Source: Caenorhabditis elegans (Eukaryota; Nematoda; Chromadorea; Rhabditida; Rhabditidae). Taken from it: a stretch of 64,000 nucleotides of DNA. Positions 33,468-45,128 of this stretch are shown one piece after another (position 1 is the first letter of the stretch; each line of letters begins with the position of its first letter). The notes under the pieces are model-generated. The model searched no databases. It saw only the letters and a program-made list of their open reading frames with translations, and had not been told where the DNA came from. The translations under genes were made by a program, and so were the position numbers. The stretch covers positions 1,302,001 to 1,366,000 of the forward strand of contig NC_003281.10 of NCBI RefSeq assembly GCF_000002985.6, read 5' to 3'.

Positions 33468-34811
33468 CCTTCCACCAGGAAAAAAGTGAAGAATGAAAAT
33501 TTACGGAGCCACTGGGAGGGGCCAACTGCTGACAGACACACTTAGAGAATGCTTGCCGTGATTAAAACATTTCTGTTGGTCAAAAGTTCTGGTATTCGAG
33601 CAACTGTTCGAACGTGCATCTTTAGTGTTTTTATTGAAAAAACTGTTGGTCTGATGATGAAACGAAAAACATTGACGGATGTGGGTTTTGGTCTTGATAA
33701 CGCATTAGGAATCAATTTTCAGAATAACACGGTGCTGGGTATACGGTATTAGGTGTTAGGCATTAGGCCTAGGTATTCGATATTAGGTATTAAGCATCAT
33801 TTATTCTGTATTAGGTATTATAAATTTGGTACTAGGTTATAGGAGTTAGGTAATAGGTATTAGGTAATAGGTATTAGGTATTAGGTATTAGGTATTAGGT
33901 ATTTGGTATTAGGTATTAGGTATTTGGTATTAGGTATTAGGCATTAGGTATTAGGTATTAGGTATAAAGTATTAGGTATTAGGTATTAGGTATAAGGTGT
34001 TAGGTATTAGGTATTAGGTTATAGTAATTAGGTTATTGATGCTAGGTACTAGGTTTTAGGTTTTAGGTATTAGGTATTATACGTTAGTTTTTCCGTATGG
34101 TTTATTATTTTCGCTGTTTTACTGTGTTCTAAAACGTCTAAAACTTCTGAAGCCTCCTTGTTCAGACTCTAAACGATTTTCTGATCTCTTCATATCTTTT
34201 TCAAAGTTTCTCAATTTTTTCACCACGAAAAAGCGTCGCGAATGAAAATTTCTCAAGCCATTGGGAGTGCCAACTGTTCACAAACACTTTAAAAGTGTCA
34301 CCGTGACTGGAACTTTTCTGGGGTTAAGGCAAAGGTTGTGCGAAACGAGCAACTGTTCAAGATGTGCCTACTTCCGCAATTTTTCCCAAAAACTATTAAA
34401 CTTTCTAGGTTACAATGATCAAAAAACATTGCTTTTTGTGTTAATAAGTTAACTGGCATCGAAATTATTTTCCCCAGTTTTCGATATTCGGTATTCTAAT
34501 AGTAAGACCGAAATTTTGTGGCTTCAGTTGGTCCTGATTTTTGGGGAAAAAAAAGGCTTCGATGTAACCCAACGAGTGGTCTAATTCCGATATCTTCTTA
34601 TTTTTCCAAATGTCTCTAGCATTATCCCACAATGAAAATCACTGACGAATGAAAGTTTCTTGAGCCACTGCTCAAAATGTGCCAACTTCCGCGTTTTTCC
34701 CGAAAATCTATTTTTATTGGTCTGACGTGAAGTTAAGAACGTAAAAAATTTTTAGGCGAAAATCGGAGTAACATTCAAATTATTAATAAATTAGAAAAAC
34801 ATAAAAAATCA
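33468..34811. other. intergenic region with promoter-derived duplicates and ATTAGGT array
   Basis: 33730-34080 is an array of ATTAGGT, the reverse complement of the intron array at 32345-33320. The sequence next to the DUF19 start (AATGAAAATTTACGGAGCCACTGGGAG) recurs in degenerate form at about 34235-34270 and 34650-34690, with similar following words (GCCAACT, GAGCAACTGTTC). No coding exon is recognised in it. Confidence 0.65.
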
Positions 34812-37800
34812 TCAAAGGAATCTCACAATAGAAAATAGAAAATACTGCGTTTCCAGTTTTGTACACTTGATTCCAAAAGTGTCGTTATCATTCAAATAAT
34901 CAAAATTACAAATTCCAAAAGTAAAATCGGGTTTGAAAACTCTTGCAAGCTCAAGTCGATTGTCGCCATGGAATTCGATAAGGCAACTGTTAAATGTTAT
35001 TCTTTTCATTAGATTCTGTAAAAAAACCTTATTATTATCAGAGCTGAAATTTCCGGCAAATCGGCAAATCGCCGGAATTGAAAATTTACGGAAAATGGGC
35101 AAATTGTCGGAACTGGAACTTCCGGCAAATCGGCAAATTACCGGAATTAAAATTTTAGGCAAATCGGAAATTCGGCAAAAACCAAAATTTCCGGCAAATC
35201 GGCAATTTGGCGCAAATAAAAATTTCCGGCAAATCGGCAAATCGACTATCTGCCGGAAGGCAAAGCGGCAAACTGCCGGAATTGAAATTTCCGGCAAACC
35301 GGAAAACTGCCGGAATTGAAACCGCCGGCAAATTTCCGATTTGCCGGAAAACGGCCTTTGACGAAATTTTTCTGCTAATTGTATTTTCCGCTTTTTTTGT
35401 TCGGAAAACGGCAAATCGGCAAATTGGCAAAAATCAAAAATTCCGGCAAATCGGCAATTTGGCAAAAACCAAAAATTCCGGCAAATCGGCAAATCGACTA
35501 CCTGCCGGAAATGAAATTTTCCGGCAAATCGGCACATTGCCGGAACTGAACGTTTCCGACAAAATAGCCCATTGCCGGAAATGAAATTTTCCGGCAAATC
35601 GGCAATTTGACAAAAATGAAAATGTCCGGCAAATCGGCATTTTGACAAAAATCAAAAATTATGGCAAATCGGCATTTTGACTAAAATCAATAATTATGGC
35701 AAATCAGATATTTGCCAAAAATTAAAAATTCCGGCAAATCGGCAATTTGCCAAAAATTAAAAATTCCGGCAAATCGGCAATTTGCCAAAAATTAAAAATT
35801 CCAGCAAATCGGCAATTTACACATTTGCCGATTTTGTCGACAAAAAAAGTTTCCGAACGGCACCACCTGCATCACATATTGCGAAAAAATGTGTTTTTCG
35901 CCGCGGCCGACACTGTTCGGGTTTCGCTGCATACTTTTCAAGAGGCGCGGCTCGCGGCGCAAGGCAGGCACATCAGGCATTTTGGCGCCTACTTGTAATT
36001 ATAATAAAATGTGTTAATAACTTACATCTCGAATCTTAATCGCACTTTCCAACGGGAAATCCTCCATTTTAATAGTGAACCTCTCAAAGTGAAAAAAGTT
36101 TTCGATCAGATGACTACCAAAGGTAAAATTTGAAAATGAGACAATCTTAGCCTGCTTCCACTGTTCCAGATGAGAAATCATTTCAATTTTAATTTTCGTG
36201 GCGTGAATATTATTAAATTCCATGTCTTCTGCGTTAAAATACGGCAGAATTGAGAGCAAATCATTGAACGAGAAGCTCCAAAAAATTACTTTTTTCATTT
36301 GGACAGGGGCTTCCAAGGTGTTGGTCAGAGCTTGGACATTATAGTCTTTATTCCCAGTGACATTTCGAAGACAAAGCCTTGATGTATGCTTTGATAGGAG
36401 CTCCAGATCTTTGATGGCCAGTTTCATGAAGTTTTCGCAGCTGATAGTAGGTTCAAGTTTGTTAAGGGTCACTATAGAACAACCGTCTAGGTTCGAGTAG
36501 CCAACTTGATGATTATCCAAATTTAGGATAATTTCTTGGCTTCTCAGTCGCAATTCAATCTCTTTAAAATGAAGCCCAAGTTCATCAACAGCGTATCTCA
36601 AGTTTCGGCACACTTTTCGGCACGGTAGCCTGGAATTAATTTTTACACAATTTCTAAACATTTTAAATGTGCAAAAATTGAAAGAAAAATTTGCAAAAAT
36701 GAGCAAAAATGTGCAAAAAAATGTGCAAAAGTGCGCAAAAAAATGCATCAAAATTTTTTTGGCTTTTTTTTTGATAATCGAACAATTTTACAGTTTTTTG
36801 CTCATTTTTTTCACATTTTTTGCACATTTTTTATAAAATAAAAATTTCCGTCAAATCGGCAAATTGCCTGAATTGATAACTTTTGGCAAATTGACAAACC
36901 GGAAATGTGACAAATTGCCAAATTGCCGAACTTTCCGGAAAATCGGCAAACTGTGGTTTTTGCCCTTTTTTCCGGAAACTTCAGAGTTTTAATATTAATC
37001 GGCAAAATTGTATGCATTCTAAAAATGTTCCTACATCTATTTTGAAAAAGTAAGCAAATTCTAGGAAAAATCTAGAAAAAACGGGCAAAAAATTTGGAAA
37101 ATGCACGGTTTTTCCGTTTTATAAAAAATCCCTCAAAAAAGTTCCGGAAAATTGGTATTCGGCAAGCGGCAAAGCGGCAATTTGCCGTGATTGAAAAGTT
37201 CCGGCAAATTGGGAATTTGCCGTAATTAAAATTTTTAGACAAACGGAAAAACCGGCAATTTGATGGAATTAAAAATTTCTGGCAAATCGACAAACCGTCA
37301 ATTTGCCGGGATTGAACAGTTCCGGCAAATCGGCAAATTGGTAAATTGCCGGAATTAAAACTTTCAGACAAACGGAAAAACCGGCAATTTGCTGGGATTG
37401 AAAAGTTCCGGCAAATCGGCAAATCGGTAAATTGCCGGAATTGATCATTTCCGGCTAATCGGCAAACCGGCAATTTGCCAGCAAGTCGGTAAATTGCCTG
37501 AATTGAGATTTCCGGCAAATCAGCAAACTGACAATTTTCCAGCAAATTGGTAAATTTCCAAAAATGGAAATTTCCGGCAAATCGGCATACCGGCAATTTG
37601 CCAGGATTTAAACTTCCGACAAATCGGCAAATTGCCGGGAATGAAAATTTTCGGCAAATCGACAAACCGGCAATTTTCCGGCAAATCGGTAAATTGCCGG
37701 AATTTATAATTTCCAGCAAACCGGGAACCCGGCAAATTGGCTATTTCCCGGGATTAAAAACTACCGACAAATTGGTAAATTGCCGGAATTGAAAATATTC

Positions 37801-38333
37801 GGCAAATCGGCAAATTGTCGTGATTTAGAAGTTCCCCAAATCGGCAATTTGCCGGAGTTGAAAATTTCCGGCAAATCGGCAATTCGGTAAACCGTCAAGT
37901 TACCGGAATTGAAAGTTTCTAGCAAATCGGCAGATTGGTGAATTTCCAGAATTGAAAAGTTACGGCGAATTTGCAAACCGGCAAACAGGCAATTTGTCGG
38001 GATTAAAAAATTCCGGCAAACCGGCAAACCGGCAAGTTAGCGGATGATAAAAGTTCCGACAAATCCACAAACCCGAAATTGGCCAAATTTACTACACTCA
38101 CCGATCTATGTGCTCCAGCTTCTCCAGAACATGGTCAATAATTTCTGAAGGCAAATCGACAAGCGTTGGGTAAACTGGTGTCAAACTAAAATATATATTT
38201 ATCACTAGTAAAATTGTATCACTACAACTTCTCAACTTACTTACCCACTCATAAGCCGAATACATTTCATCTCAATCCACATGTCCAAAGCTTTTCCTCT
38301 TTTTTCTGTCAGATCAGCCTGTTGGTCGGACAT
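34812..38333 (-). CDS. F-box protein with FTH domain and an extra N-terminal exon, 326 aa
   Basis: Minus-strand exons 38333-38245, 38185-38102, 36629-36026 and 35015-34812 (327 codons including stop). Unlike its neighbours it begins with a separate 30-residue exon (MSDQQADLTEKRGKALDMW and then CIRLMSG), unrelated to the F-box. Exon 2 has LTPVYPTLVDLPSEIIDHVLEKLEHIDR. Exon 3: LPCRKVCRNLRYAVDELG, FNDLLSILPYFNAEDMEF, ISHLEQWKQAKIVSF, FFHFERF and IKIRD. Exon 4: NLMKRITFNSCLIEFHG, LELARVFKPDF, FGIKC. Predicted SCF substrate adaptor. Introns 2 and 3 are almost wholly GCCGG minisatellite. Confidence 0.87.
35040..35840. repeat. GCCGG-rich minisatellite in intron 3
   Basis: About 25 irregular copies of a 25-32 bp unit (AAATTTCCGGCAAATCGGCAA) with NNN-CGGAATTG joints. 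Its apparent ORFs on both strands (RQIGKLPELK and RFAGNFNSGNLP types) reflect the repeat and not real genes. Confidence 0.9.
36650..38090. repeat. GCCGG-rich minisatellite and GTGCAAAAA repeats in intron 2
   Basis: 36650-36830 is AAAATGTGCAAAAA-type short repeats with an inverted counterpart (TTTTTTGCACATTTT). 36840-38045 is GCCGG minisatellite, in larger units of about 110-120 bp that recur four to five times (GCCGGAATT..AAACTTTC.GACAAA). Confidence 0.85.
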
Positions 38334-38615
38334 TTTAGTACGAAAAAATGAAACTTGAGTATAAAACTTTTTGAATTCAAGAAACAGCAAATATTTGTAA
38401 ACATGAATTTTTATATCGTTTTTTTTTTCTGAATACCTTTCCTTTTTCTATGGAAGTTTCGATTTTGACTGAACAAATACTTATGTATATGGTTTCAAGG
38501 TTTTGGTATACCTTTCAAATTTTTTCAGGATAAAAGTTTAACAGCAATCGAATTATATTAAGTTTAATGTGTTAAACAATGTAAATAAAAGTTCGAAATA
38601 ATAAACATTTTTTTA

Positions 38616-40494
38616 TTAACATCTCTTTATGAACAATCGACTACACTGACAGTAAATTGCAAATCTGCCCAAATCGTTTGAATATTCAAAATCACTCTCA
38701 CCATTATAATCCGACTTAAATACTCTTGAAAGTTCAGATGGATCAACAGATTCATTTGTAATACCAATTTTGACCGCGCACTTTTCGAATGTCTTTCTCT
38801 TTAGTAGGTCCTGAAATTGATTTGATTTTTTAACAAAATATCACTACTACAAAAAATACTCACATCTCTGAATTGAATAGCATTTTCTACTGAAAATTTG
38901 AGTATGTGAATTTTAAACGTTTGGAAGTGGAACAGGTGTTCGAAGGGTGGGCATTCTAGCTCATAATTATCAAAACGGAAATTCTTCGTGTTTTTCCATT
39001 GATCCAATTTAGTGATTTGTTCAAATAGATTATCTAATGGAAAATTGTAAATATTGCGACGAGATATTCGGAGAAACTCACTTGTATCATCCCATAAGTA
39101 AGTATTCCACAGTATTATACTTTCCAGTCCTTGAGATTTGAAGTGTGGAAGAATAGAAAGTACAAAATCAAGGGGTACTTTCCAAAATTCTAGTTTCTCG
39201 ACGTGATTCCATTTTTTGGCTGTTAAAGTCCTTAGAAGATGTTTTGCAGTAAAATACATATCGGTCTTGTAGCATGTGTGAACAGAACTTATATGTAATT
39301 TCGATGCGTAACGCAATAGTATTCCAAAGTCCTTTACCGCTACTTTTACGTAGTTTTGTTTTTTGAATATCTTTTCCTGTTTCTTGTAAACCACAGATGT
39401 ACCTTCATCATTTAACAGTTGATCGTAATCTATAGTGTTGTTGTCCAGTGTTATACAAATGCCACTGTCGTGTATACTCAATACAATTGTGTCAAAATGA
39501 ATTCCAAATCCATCAACAGCGCGTCTCAGTCCTTGACACACATTACGACAGGTCCATCTGGAAATTATTTTCAATATCCTTAATTGGGTTTATTTGAAAC
39601 GGTGAAATGCAAATTTTCAACTGCAAAATTCCAGAACTGAGCTAAAGGTGAGCATTCAAAGATGCTCGCAGCAGCACAAATATTGGCAAGTCTGTCGGTG
39701 TTGGTTTCAAGTTTTTTAACTTTTTTTTGATTCATAAAAACTAAAAAATTGCCGATTTAAAAAATTTGCTATTTTGACTTGGCCCAATTAGCCATGTACC
39801 GACATATTGTCAGTTTTGCTGAGTTGACGTTAGCCAATTTTAGGCAAATGTCAGGCGAATTAGTCGCTTGTCTATTTCGGTTAATTCCGCTAAAACTTTT
39901 TTTGTGAATTTTTATGACTTTTTCTATTTGAACAGTCGTTCATCACCGAATTTGCTAAATAACAGTAAAACCAAAATTCTGAATAACCTAACAAAACTAA
40001 CGTTAAAAACTTAACCAGATGAATATTTTCTGAATTAGCCGATTAGCCGAAAATTTGTCGACTTGACAGATTAATTTTACCCGAATTATCAGTTACCCAA
40101 AGAAATCGGTTATCCGACGACACACCGAGCATCTTTAAATGCTCACCATCGGTTCAGTTCTGCAAACTTGCAGCTGAAAATTCAATTTTCTCCGTTTCTT
40201 TTCATGAGCTTTTAAATGAAACACGTTCATTTCAAAAAGCTGGTGAACCTATTTTAGTTAGTTCAAAAAGTTTTTTAAAAAAACAAGCAAATTGAGAATT
40301 TACTCCACCTCAAAACTGTGTTTAGAGTTACAAAAAAAAACAACTAACAGATCCATAGGCTCCAACTTTTCCAAAACTTGGTTAGCAACGTCCAGAGGTA
40401 TACTGAGCAGTGGGCTCTCCTGTTGTAAATTTTTTTGACGATTTGATGAACTAGAAATCCATTTTGGTAGTATGTCAATGAAGCAACCGGACAT
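38616..40494 (-). CDS. F-box protein with FTH (DUF38) domain, 344 aa
   Basis: Minus-strand exons 40494-40349, 39557-38864 and 38810-38616 (345 codons including stop). Exon 1 has a longer leader (MSGCFIDILPKWISSSSNRQ), then SPLLSIPLDVANQVLEKLEPMDL. Exon 2: WTCRNVCQGLRRAVDGFG, LDFVLSILPHFKSQGLESI, FEQITKLDQWKNTKNF, CPPFEHLFHFQTF and IQFRD. Exon 3: DLLKRKTFEKCAVKIG, ELSRVFKSDYNGESDF and LFIKRC. It carries an insertion of about 24 residues (LWDDTSEFLRISRRNIYNF) before FEQI that its sister 40996-42692 lacks. TTATCTGAA on plus (CAG at 40516-40518 on minus) is a likely trans-splice acceptor 22 nt before the ATG. Predicted SCF substrate adaptor. Confidence 0.9.
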
Positions 40495-40995
40495 TTTGAA
40501 ACCAAAATTTGTTATCTGAAAATCTACATTTTTTATGTGGTTTTAAGCCTAAAAAAACGAAGCCTCTGGTTTCTATTGAAAAATTATGTCGAAACACAAA
40601 TGAAGGTTACTGACAGATATGTAATTTTGAAACCGAATTCAATAGTTATTTGATTTCGAAACACGCAAACTAACTGTCAAAACTGTAAACAATTTATTAT
40701 CAGCTCATACCTAATGCACAAAATTAAAAACTGCTGATAAAGGCTTGTGGTGTGTTCAGCATATTTTGAACGTACGGACTCAAAATGTCTCAAACCGATA
40801 GTTTTTCTTTGAGGAGTAGCAAGTCATTATTAGTTAGTTATGCTCTGTTTCTCAATACATATACGTTTTGTGTATTCATTTAAGACCAGCATATACGTCT
40901 TCATTTTCTGAAATTTTTAGTTGACTGTTAGATTTTTTGCTCATGACACCCTAAATAAATTTGATTTTCAGATATATTCAAATTCTACTTCCAAA
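40495..40995. promoter_or_regulatory. shared upstream region of divergent F-box sister genes
   Basis: 501 bp separates the two ATGs of the head-to-head pair 38616-40494 and 40996-42692. Both ends carry a related leader of the form GATTTTCAGATA...AAAATG, which gives each gene a trans-splice-like acceptor 22-25 nt before its ATG. The region should hold both promoters. No TATA-like element is convincing. Confidence 0.55.
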
Positions 40996-42692
40996 ATGCC
41001 CGGTTGCTTCATCAATATTCTTCCAAATTGGTTTTCTAGTTCATCAAAACGTCGAAGGATTATACAACAGGAGAGCCCACTGCTCAATATACCTCTGGAC
41101 GCTGCTAACAAAGTTTTGGAAAAGTTGGAGCCTATGGATCTGTGAGTTTTATTTTTTTGTAACTCTAAACACAGTTTTGAGGTGGAGTAAATGCTCAATT
41201 TGTATCAAATTCTAATTTCAATTTCCCGCCACAAGTCCTTTGTTCGATGGAGCGCGCTTGCAATATTTTCATAATTTTAGTGGTAATTCAAATTGGAATT
41301 TGATGCTGATTAAAAATTTACCAATTTTCAAAAAGCATCTAAAATTTAGGATTTTTTTTGGATTTTTTTTTTTGAAAATTTAGGATTTTTTTTAAACTTT
41401 TCAACGAATTTTTGAAAAATTTTTATTTTTATTTACTGTCAAAAAATGGCAATTTCTCAGTTTTTGCCACTCATAATTTTGGAAGTCGACCAAAAAAAAT
41501 GTTTTATCGACATTTTTTATGTTTAAATTTTGTTGAAATTATTTGTATTAAAACATTGTAGGGGTCGAAACATGTGACATTTCTTTAATTTTCCTCAAAA
41601 GCTCATACTTTTCTAAATTTTTGGCAATTTGCCAAAACTTTGACCGGAAATTATGAAAAATCTAAAAGTTTTTGGAGTGTTTTATTATGATATTTGGTTG
41701 TTTTGGATCATTAAAAGTGCATTTAGACAAAATTTGCAGTTAAAACTTTAAAATTCATCGTTTCTTAAAATAGGTTTCCTAATAAAACAAGTATTTTAAT
41801 TTAAATTTCAGATACTGTCGTAATGTGTGTCTAGGACTGAGGCACGCTGTTGATGGATTTGGAATTCATGTTAACACAGTTGGTTTTAGAATATACGACA
41901 GAGGCATTCGTATATCATATGACTACAACACTACAGATTACAGTCAACAAATCAACGATAAAGGTTTATCTATGACTTACAAGAAACTGGAAAGAACATA
42001 CAAAAAACAAAATTACGTAAAATTAGCGTTAAAGGACTTTGGAATACTATTGCGTTACGCATCGGAATTGAAAATATCTGCTCCTCACAAATGCTACACC
42101 AATAAGAATTTAAAACTTCTTCTGAAAACTTGGAAAGCCAAGAAATGGAATCATGTTAAGAAATTAGAATTTTCGAGAGTACACCTTGATTTCATACTTT
42201 CTATATTTCCACACTTCAATTCCCAAGGGCTGGAAAGTATAACAATGCGGAATATTTACTTAGATGATCAATTTGAACAAATCACTCAATTGGATCAATG
42301 GAAAAACACGAAAAATTTCTGTTTTGATAATTATGAGCTAGAATGCCCACCCTTCGAACACCTGTTTCACTTCCAAACGTTTGAAATTCACATACTCAAC
42401 TTTTCAATAGAAAATGCTATTCAATTCAGAGATGTAAGTATTTTTGTAGTTGTGATGTTTTGTTCAAAAATCAAATCAATTTCAGGACCTACTAAAGAGA
42501 AAGACATTTGAAAGTTGCACAGTACGGTTTGGTGGTACAACTGAATTTATTACTGGACTTATTCAAACTGAAGTTGCAAGAGTATTCAAGTCGGATTATG
42601 TATATTCTTCCGAGGAATATGAATATTCGAATGATATGAACAAATTCACCATTAAATGTCACTATGGTCAATTGTTCATAAAAAGATGTTGA
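40996..42692 (+). CDS. F-box protein with FTH (DUF38) domain, 324 aa
   Basis: Exons 40996-41141, 41812-42433 and 42486-42692 (325 codons including stop). Exon 1: MPGCFINILPNWFSSSSKRR, then SPLLNIPLDAANKVLEKLEPMDL. Exon 2: YCRNVCLGLRHAVDGFG, LDFILSIFPHFNSQGLESI, FEQITQLDQWKNTKNF, CPPFEHLFHFQTF and IQFRD. Exon 3: DLLKRKTFESCTVRFGG, EVARVFKSDYVYSSEEY, FTIKC and LFIKRC. It is the inverted sister of 38616-40494. AATAAATAAA follows the stop. The relic at 1146-1303 derives from a gene like this one. Intron 1 carries half of a palindromic MITE. Predicted SCF substrate adaptor. Confidence 0.9.
41221..41705. repeat. partial palindromic MITE in intron 1
   Basis: One arm related to the elements at 2491-3174 and 26750-27775 (GGCAATTTCTCAGTTTTTGCC, TTGACCGGAAATTATGAAAAA). 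No matching second arm is present, so it is a truncated copy. Confidence 0.7.
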
Positions 42693-42977
42693 TTAAAAAA
42701 TGTTTATTACATAGTCCTCAATAAATAAATTTCTGATAAATTTCTTTAAATAAGAAGTAACATGAATGAGGAAATTGTCTTAAAATGTAGTATTCGTGCT
42801 CAAAAATCTGTTAAAATTCAACAAAGGGTTCCTGTAGTTTGGGAAAATTTAAAGTTTAAGCTTTTGAAGAGGTATTGGGTTGGGAGTTGGTTGGGGATAA
42901 AGTCAAGGTACTGCGGTGATATTTAGGGGTACTGTAGGATTACGGTAGGGTTATTGTAGTTTGGGATACTTTACACA

Positions 42978-43794
42978 TTAAACTTCAAAAACTCCATGTT
43001 CTTCAGGCTTCTCGTCAACTCCCCAGATTCTTGTTGTAGGGTTCCAAGTTCTTATCTCAATAAGTTCTAGCCCACCATCAGGTCTCAAACGTGATAAATT
43101 GATTTTTGCCGAGTTATGTGCATAACACGCTATAATGACTGCTGGTATAGACATTATTTTGATTATTGGGCATAGGTATATAGTTTCTGGCCATAATTTG
43201 TTTATAATGTTAAACTCGTTTTGAGATGGATGAGTCCAGGTACACAAGTAGATATAATAGGCTTCCATAATGGCGAAAAATGTAAAAATGGAAACCTTTT
43301 GAAGGTTTGTTAGTTGGGTGGTTTTTGGAAAAGTATACTTGATAGGTGATTCAGATTCTAAAAGAATATTTGCAAAGCCAATTGGTAGATGTACTAATAG
43401 GGAGTGGATGACTGCAAAAGCTAGGATCTGAAAAAAGACGTATATTACATATATTTGAATAAGAGTTTTAAAATTCACTTACATTCATCCATCCTCCAAG
43501 AAACATGAGAATCATAACAACCGGAAATAAAACATTTAAACAGACCACTGCACCTGCAATAAGGATGCGATACCAGCAAAAATTTTCGATAGATTGTTGC
43601 ATTTGTTTATCGATTTTTTGTAAGTCAATCCAAAAATATGATAATCCAAGTGAAAATGGAATAATGAAGCAAGTGGATTCTAAAAACGTGCTCTCTTTGA
43701 ATATTATGATCACATTGAGTTCATAAGTAAAATAGATAAAGTAAACCAGAAATCTCAAGTAATTCGCATGCAAAATGCGGCCGACAGCACCCAT
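42978..43794 (-). CDS. multi-pass membrane protein, unrecognised family, 253 aa
   Basis: Two minus-strand exons, 43794-43483 and 43427-42978 (254 codons including stop). I chose the ATG giving MGAVGR because all four copies share this start and sequence upstream diverges. Hydrophobic segments are near residues 13-32, 41-57, 78-101, 105-127, 143-163 and 176-196, suggesting six TM helices. Conserved signatures: QQSIENF.W.RI.IAGAVVCLN at the third helix, ESESPIKYTFPKTT before the fifth, YYIYLCTW within it, and a hydrophilic tail with CYAHNS and SRLRPDGGLE. I do not recognise the family; it is not a standard nematode chemoreceptor pattern I can name. First of four tandem copies. Confidence 0.8.
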
Positions 43795-44314
43795 TAATAG
43801 TAGGATAGGTATGAGATGAGTGAGACTATAGAGATTATTGGACGAAACTGAAGGAGAGACGCTGGTCGATCTCAAAATTAACCTCAAGGGAAGATCCCAC
43901 TTATCGATCTCAAATGCACCTGGTAGACGATTGGGATATTAAAACGTGTAGAGCACATTATTTTGAGTGAATACTTTGAAAGAGAGCAAGTAAATTTCAA
44001 AAACTTGGCCCGAAACCCGATAAATTGGAAGAAGTTATATGAAAATTACAAGAAAAATTCGATAATGAAGTATTGGATTGGGAGTTCGTGGGGGGATAAA
44101 GTCAAGGTACTGCGGTGGTACTGTAAAAAATTCCATGTGTCAAATTAGGCGAATTTGCCGTTTGTCAAAATTTTCTGAAACTCGGCCTAAGCCGAGTTAG
44201 CCGTTCCCCTGCTGCACATTAGTATTCTATAGTTGGTTAATACTCTTTCCTTCATAAATTATGTAAAAAAGACATACTCGCTCAAATAAAGCCTTTATTT
44301 AAATACTTTACATA
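43795..44314. other. spacer between membrane-protein genes
   Basis: Contains the conserved upstream block of the first gene (about 43860-43935), one CTGTAG-type unit (44060-44125) and single-copy AT-rich sequence. Confidence 0.5.
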
Positions 44315-45128
44315 TTAAACTTCTACAACCTCGTGCTCTTCAGGCTTTTCGTCCAATTCCCAAACTCCAGTCGCAGGGTTCCAAGTTCTGATCTTAATAA
44401 GTTCTAATCCATCATCAGGTCTCAAACGTGATAAATTCATTTTTTCCGAGTTGTGTGCATAGCAGGCCACAATGACTGCTGGTATAGACATTATATTGAT
44501 TATAGGGCATAAGTATACACTTTCTGGCCATAATTTGTTCATAATATTATACTCGTTTTGAGAATGATGTGTCCAAGTGCACAAGTAGATATAGTATACT
44601 TCCATAATGGTGAAGAATAGGATGATGGAAACCTTTTGAAGGTTGGTTAGCTTTGTGGTTTTTGGAAAAGTGTACTTGATTGGTGATTCAGATTCTAACA
44701 GAACATTTGCAAGACTGATAGGTGGGCAAAGCAGTAGGAGATAGATCAATATAGAGGCAAGGGTCTGAAAAATATTAGTTTAGGATAGAAAGTAAAGAAT
44801 AATCTTCGAAATCTTCCAAACTTACATTCATCCATCCTCCAAGAAACATGGTAATCATAGCCACCGGAAATAAAACATTCAAACAGACCACTGCGCCTGC
44901 AATAAGGATCCGATGCCAGCAGAAGTTTTCGATAGACTGTTGGTTTTTTCTCTTATCAACTAGTTTACAAGATAACGCAATTGAAACGAGAATATAAAGA
45001 GATATTAACATCAAAGGGTTTTTCTTCTTAATGTTCACTAGGAATATATGGAGCCCATACATGTTATTGATGAGATAAACCAGAGCAAAAATGTACAGAA
45101 AGTAGAGAGTTCGGCCGACAGCTCCCAT
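44315..45128 (-). CDS. multi-pass membrane protein, unrecognised family, 250 aa
   Basis: Minus-strand exons 45128-44826 and 44764-44315 (251 codons including stop). It starts MGAVGRTLYFLYIFALVYL and has NQQSIENFCWHRILIAGAV, ESESPIKYTFPKTTKLTNLQ, YYIYLCTWTHHSQNEYN and a C-terminal EEHEVVEV. About six TM segments are predicted in the same places as in its neighbour 42978-43794. The first half is more variable than the second half across copies, as expected if the N-terminal helices face a changing partner or ligand. Function unknown. Confidence 0.8.

Noticed and set aside
35155-35648. Long ORFs (RFAGNFNSGNLPICRK types) in GCCGG arrays
   Set aside because: Repeat-encoded, present on both strands and in several introns.
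36811-37017. Possible separate genes inside the 36.8-38.0 kb interval
   Set aside because: All frames are minisatellite within intron 2 of the F-box gene 34812-38333.
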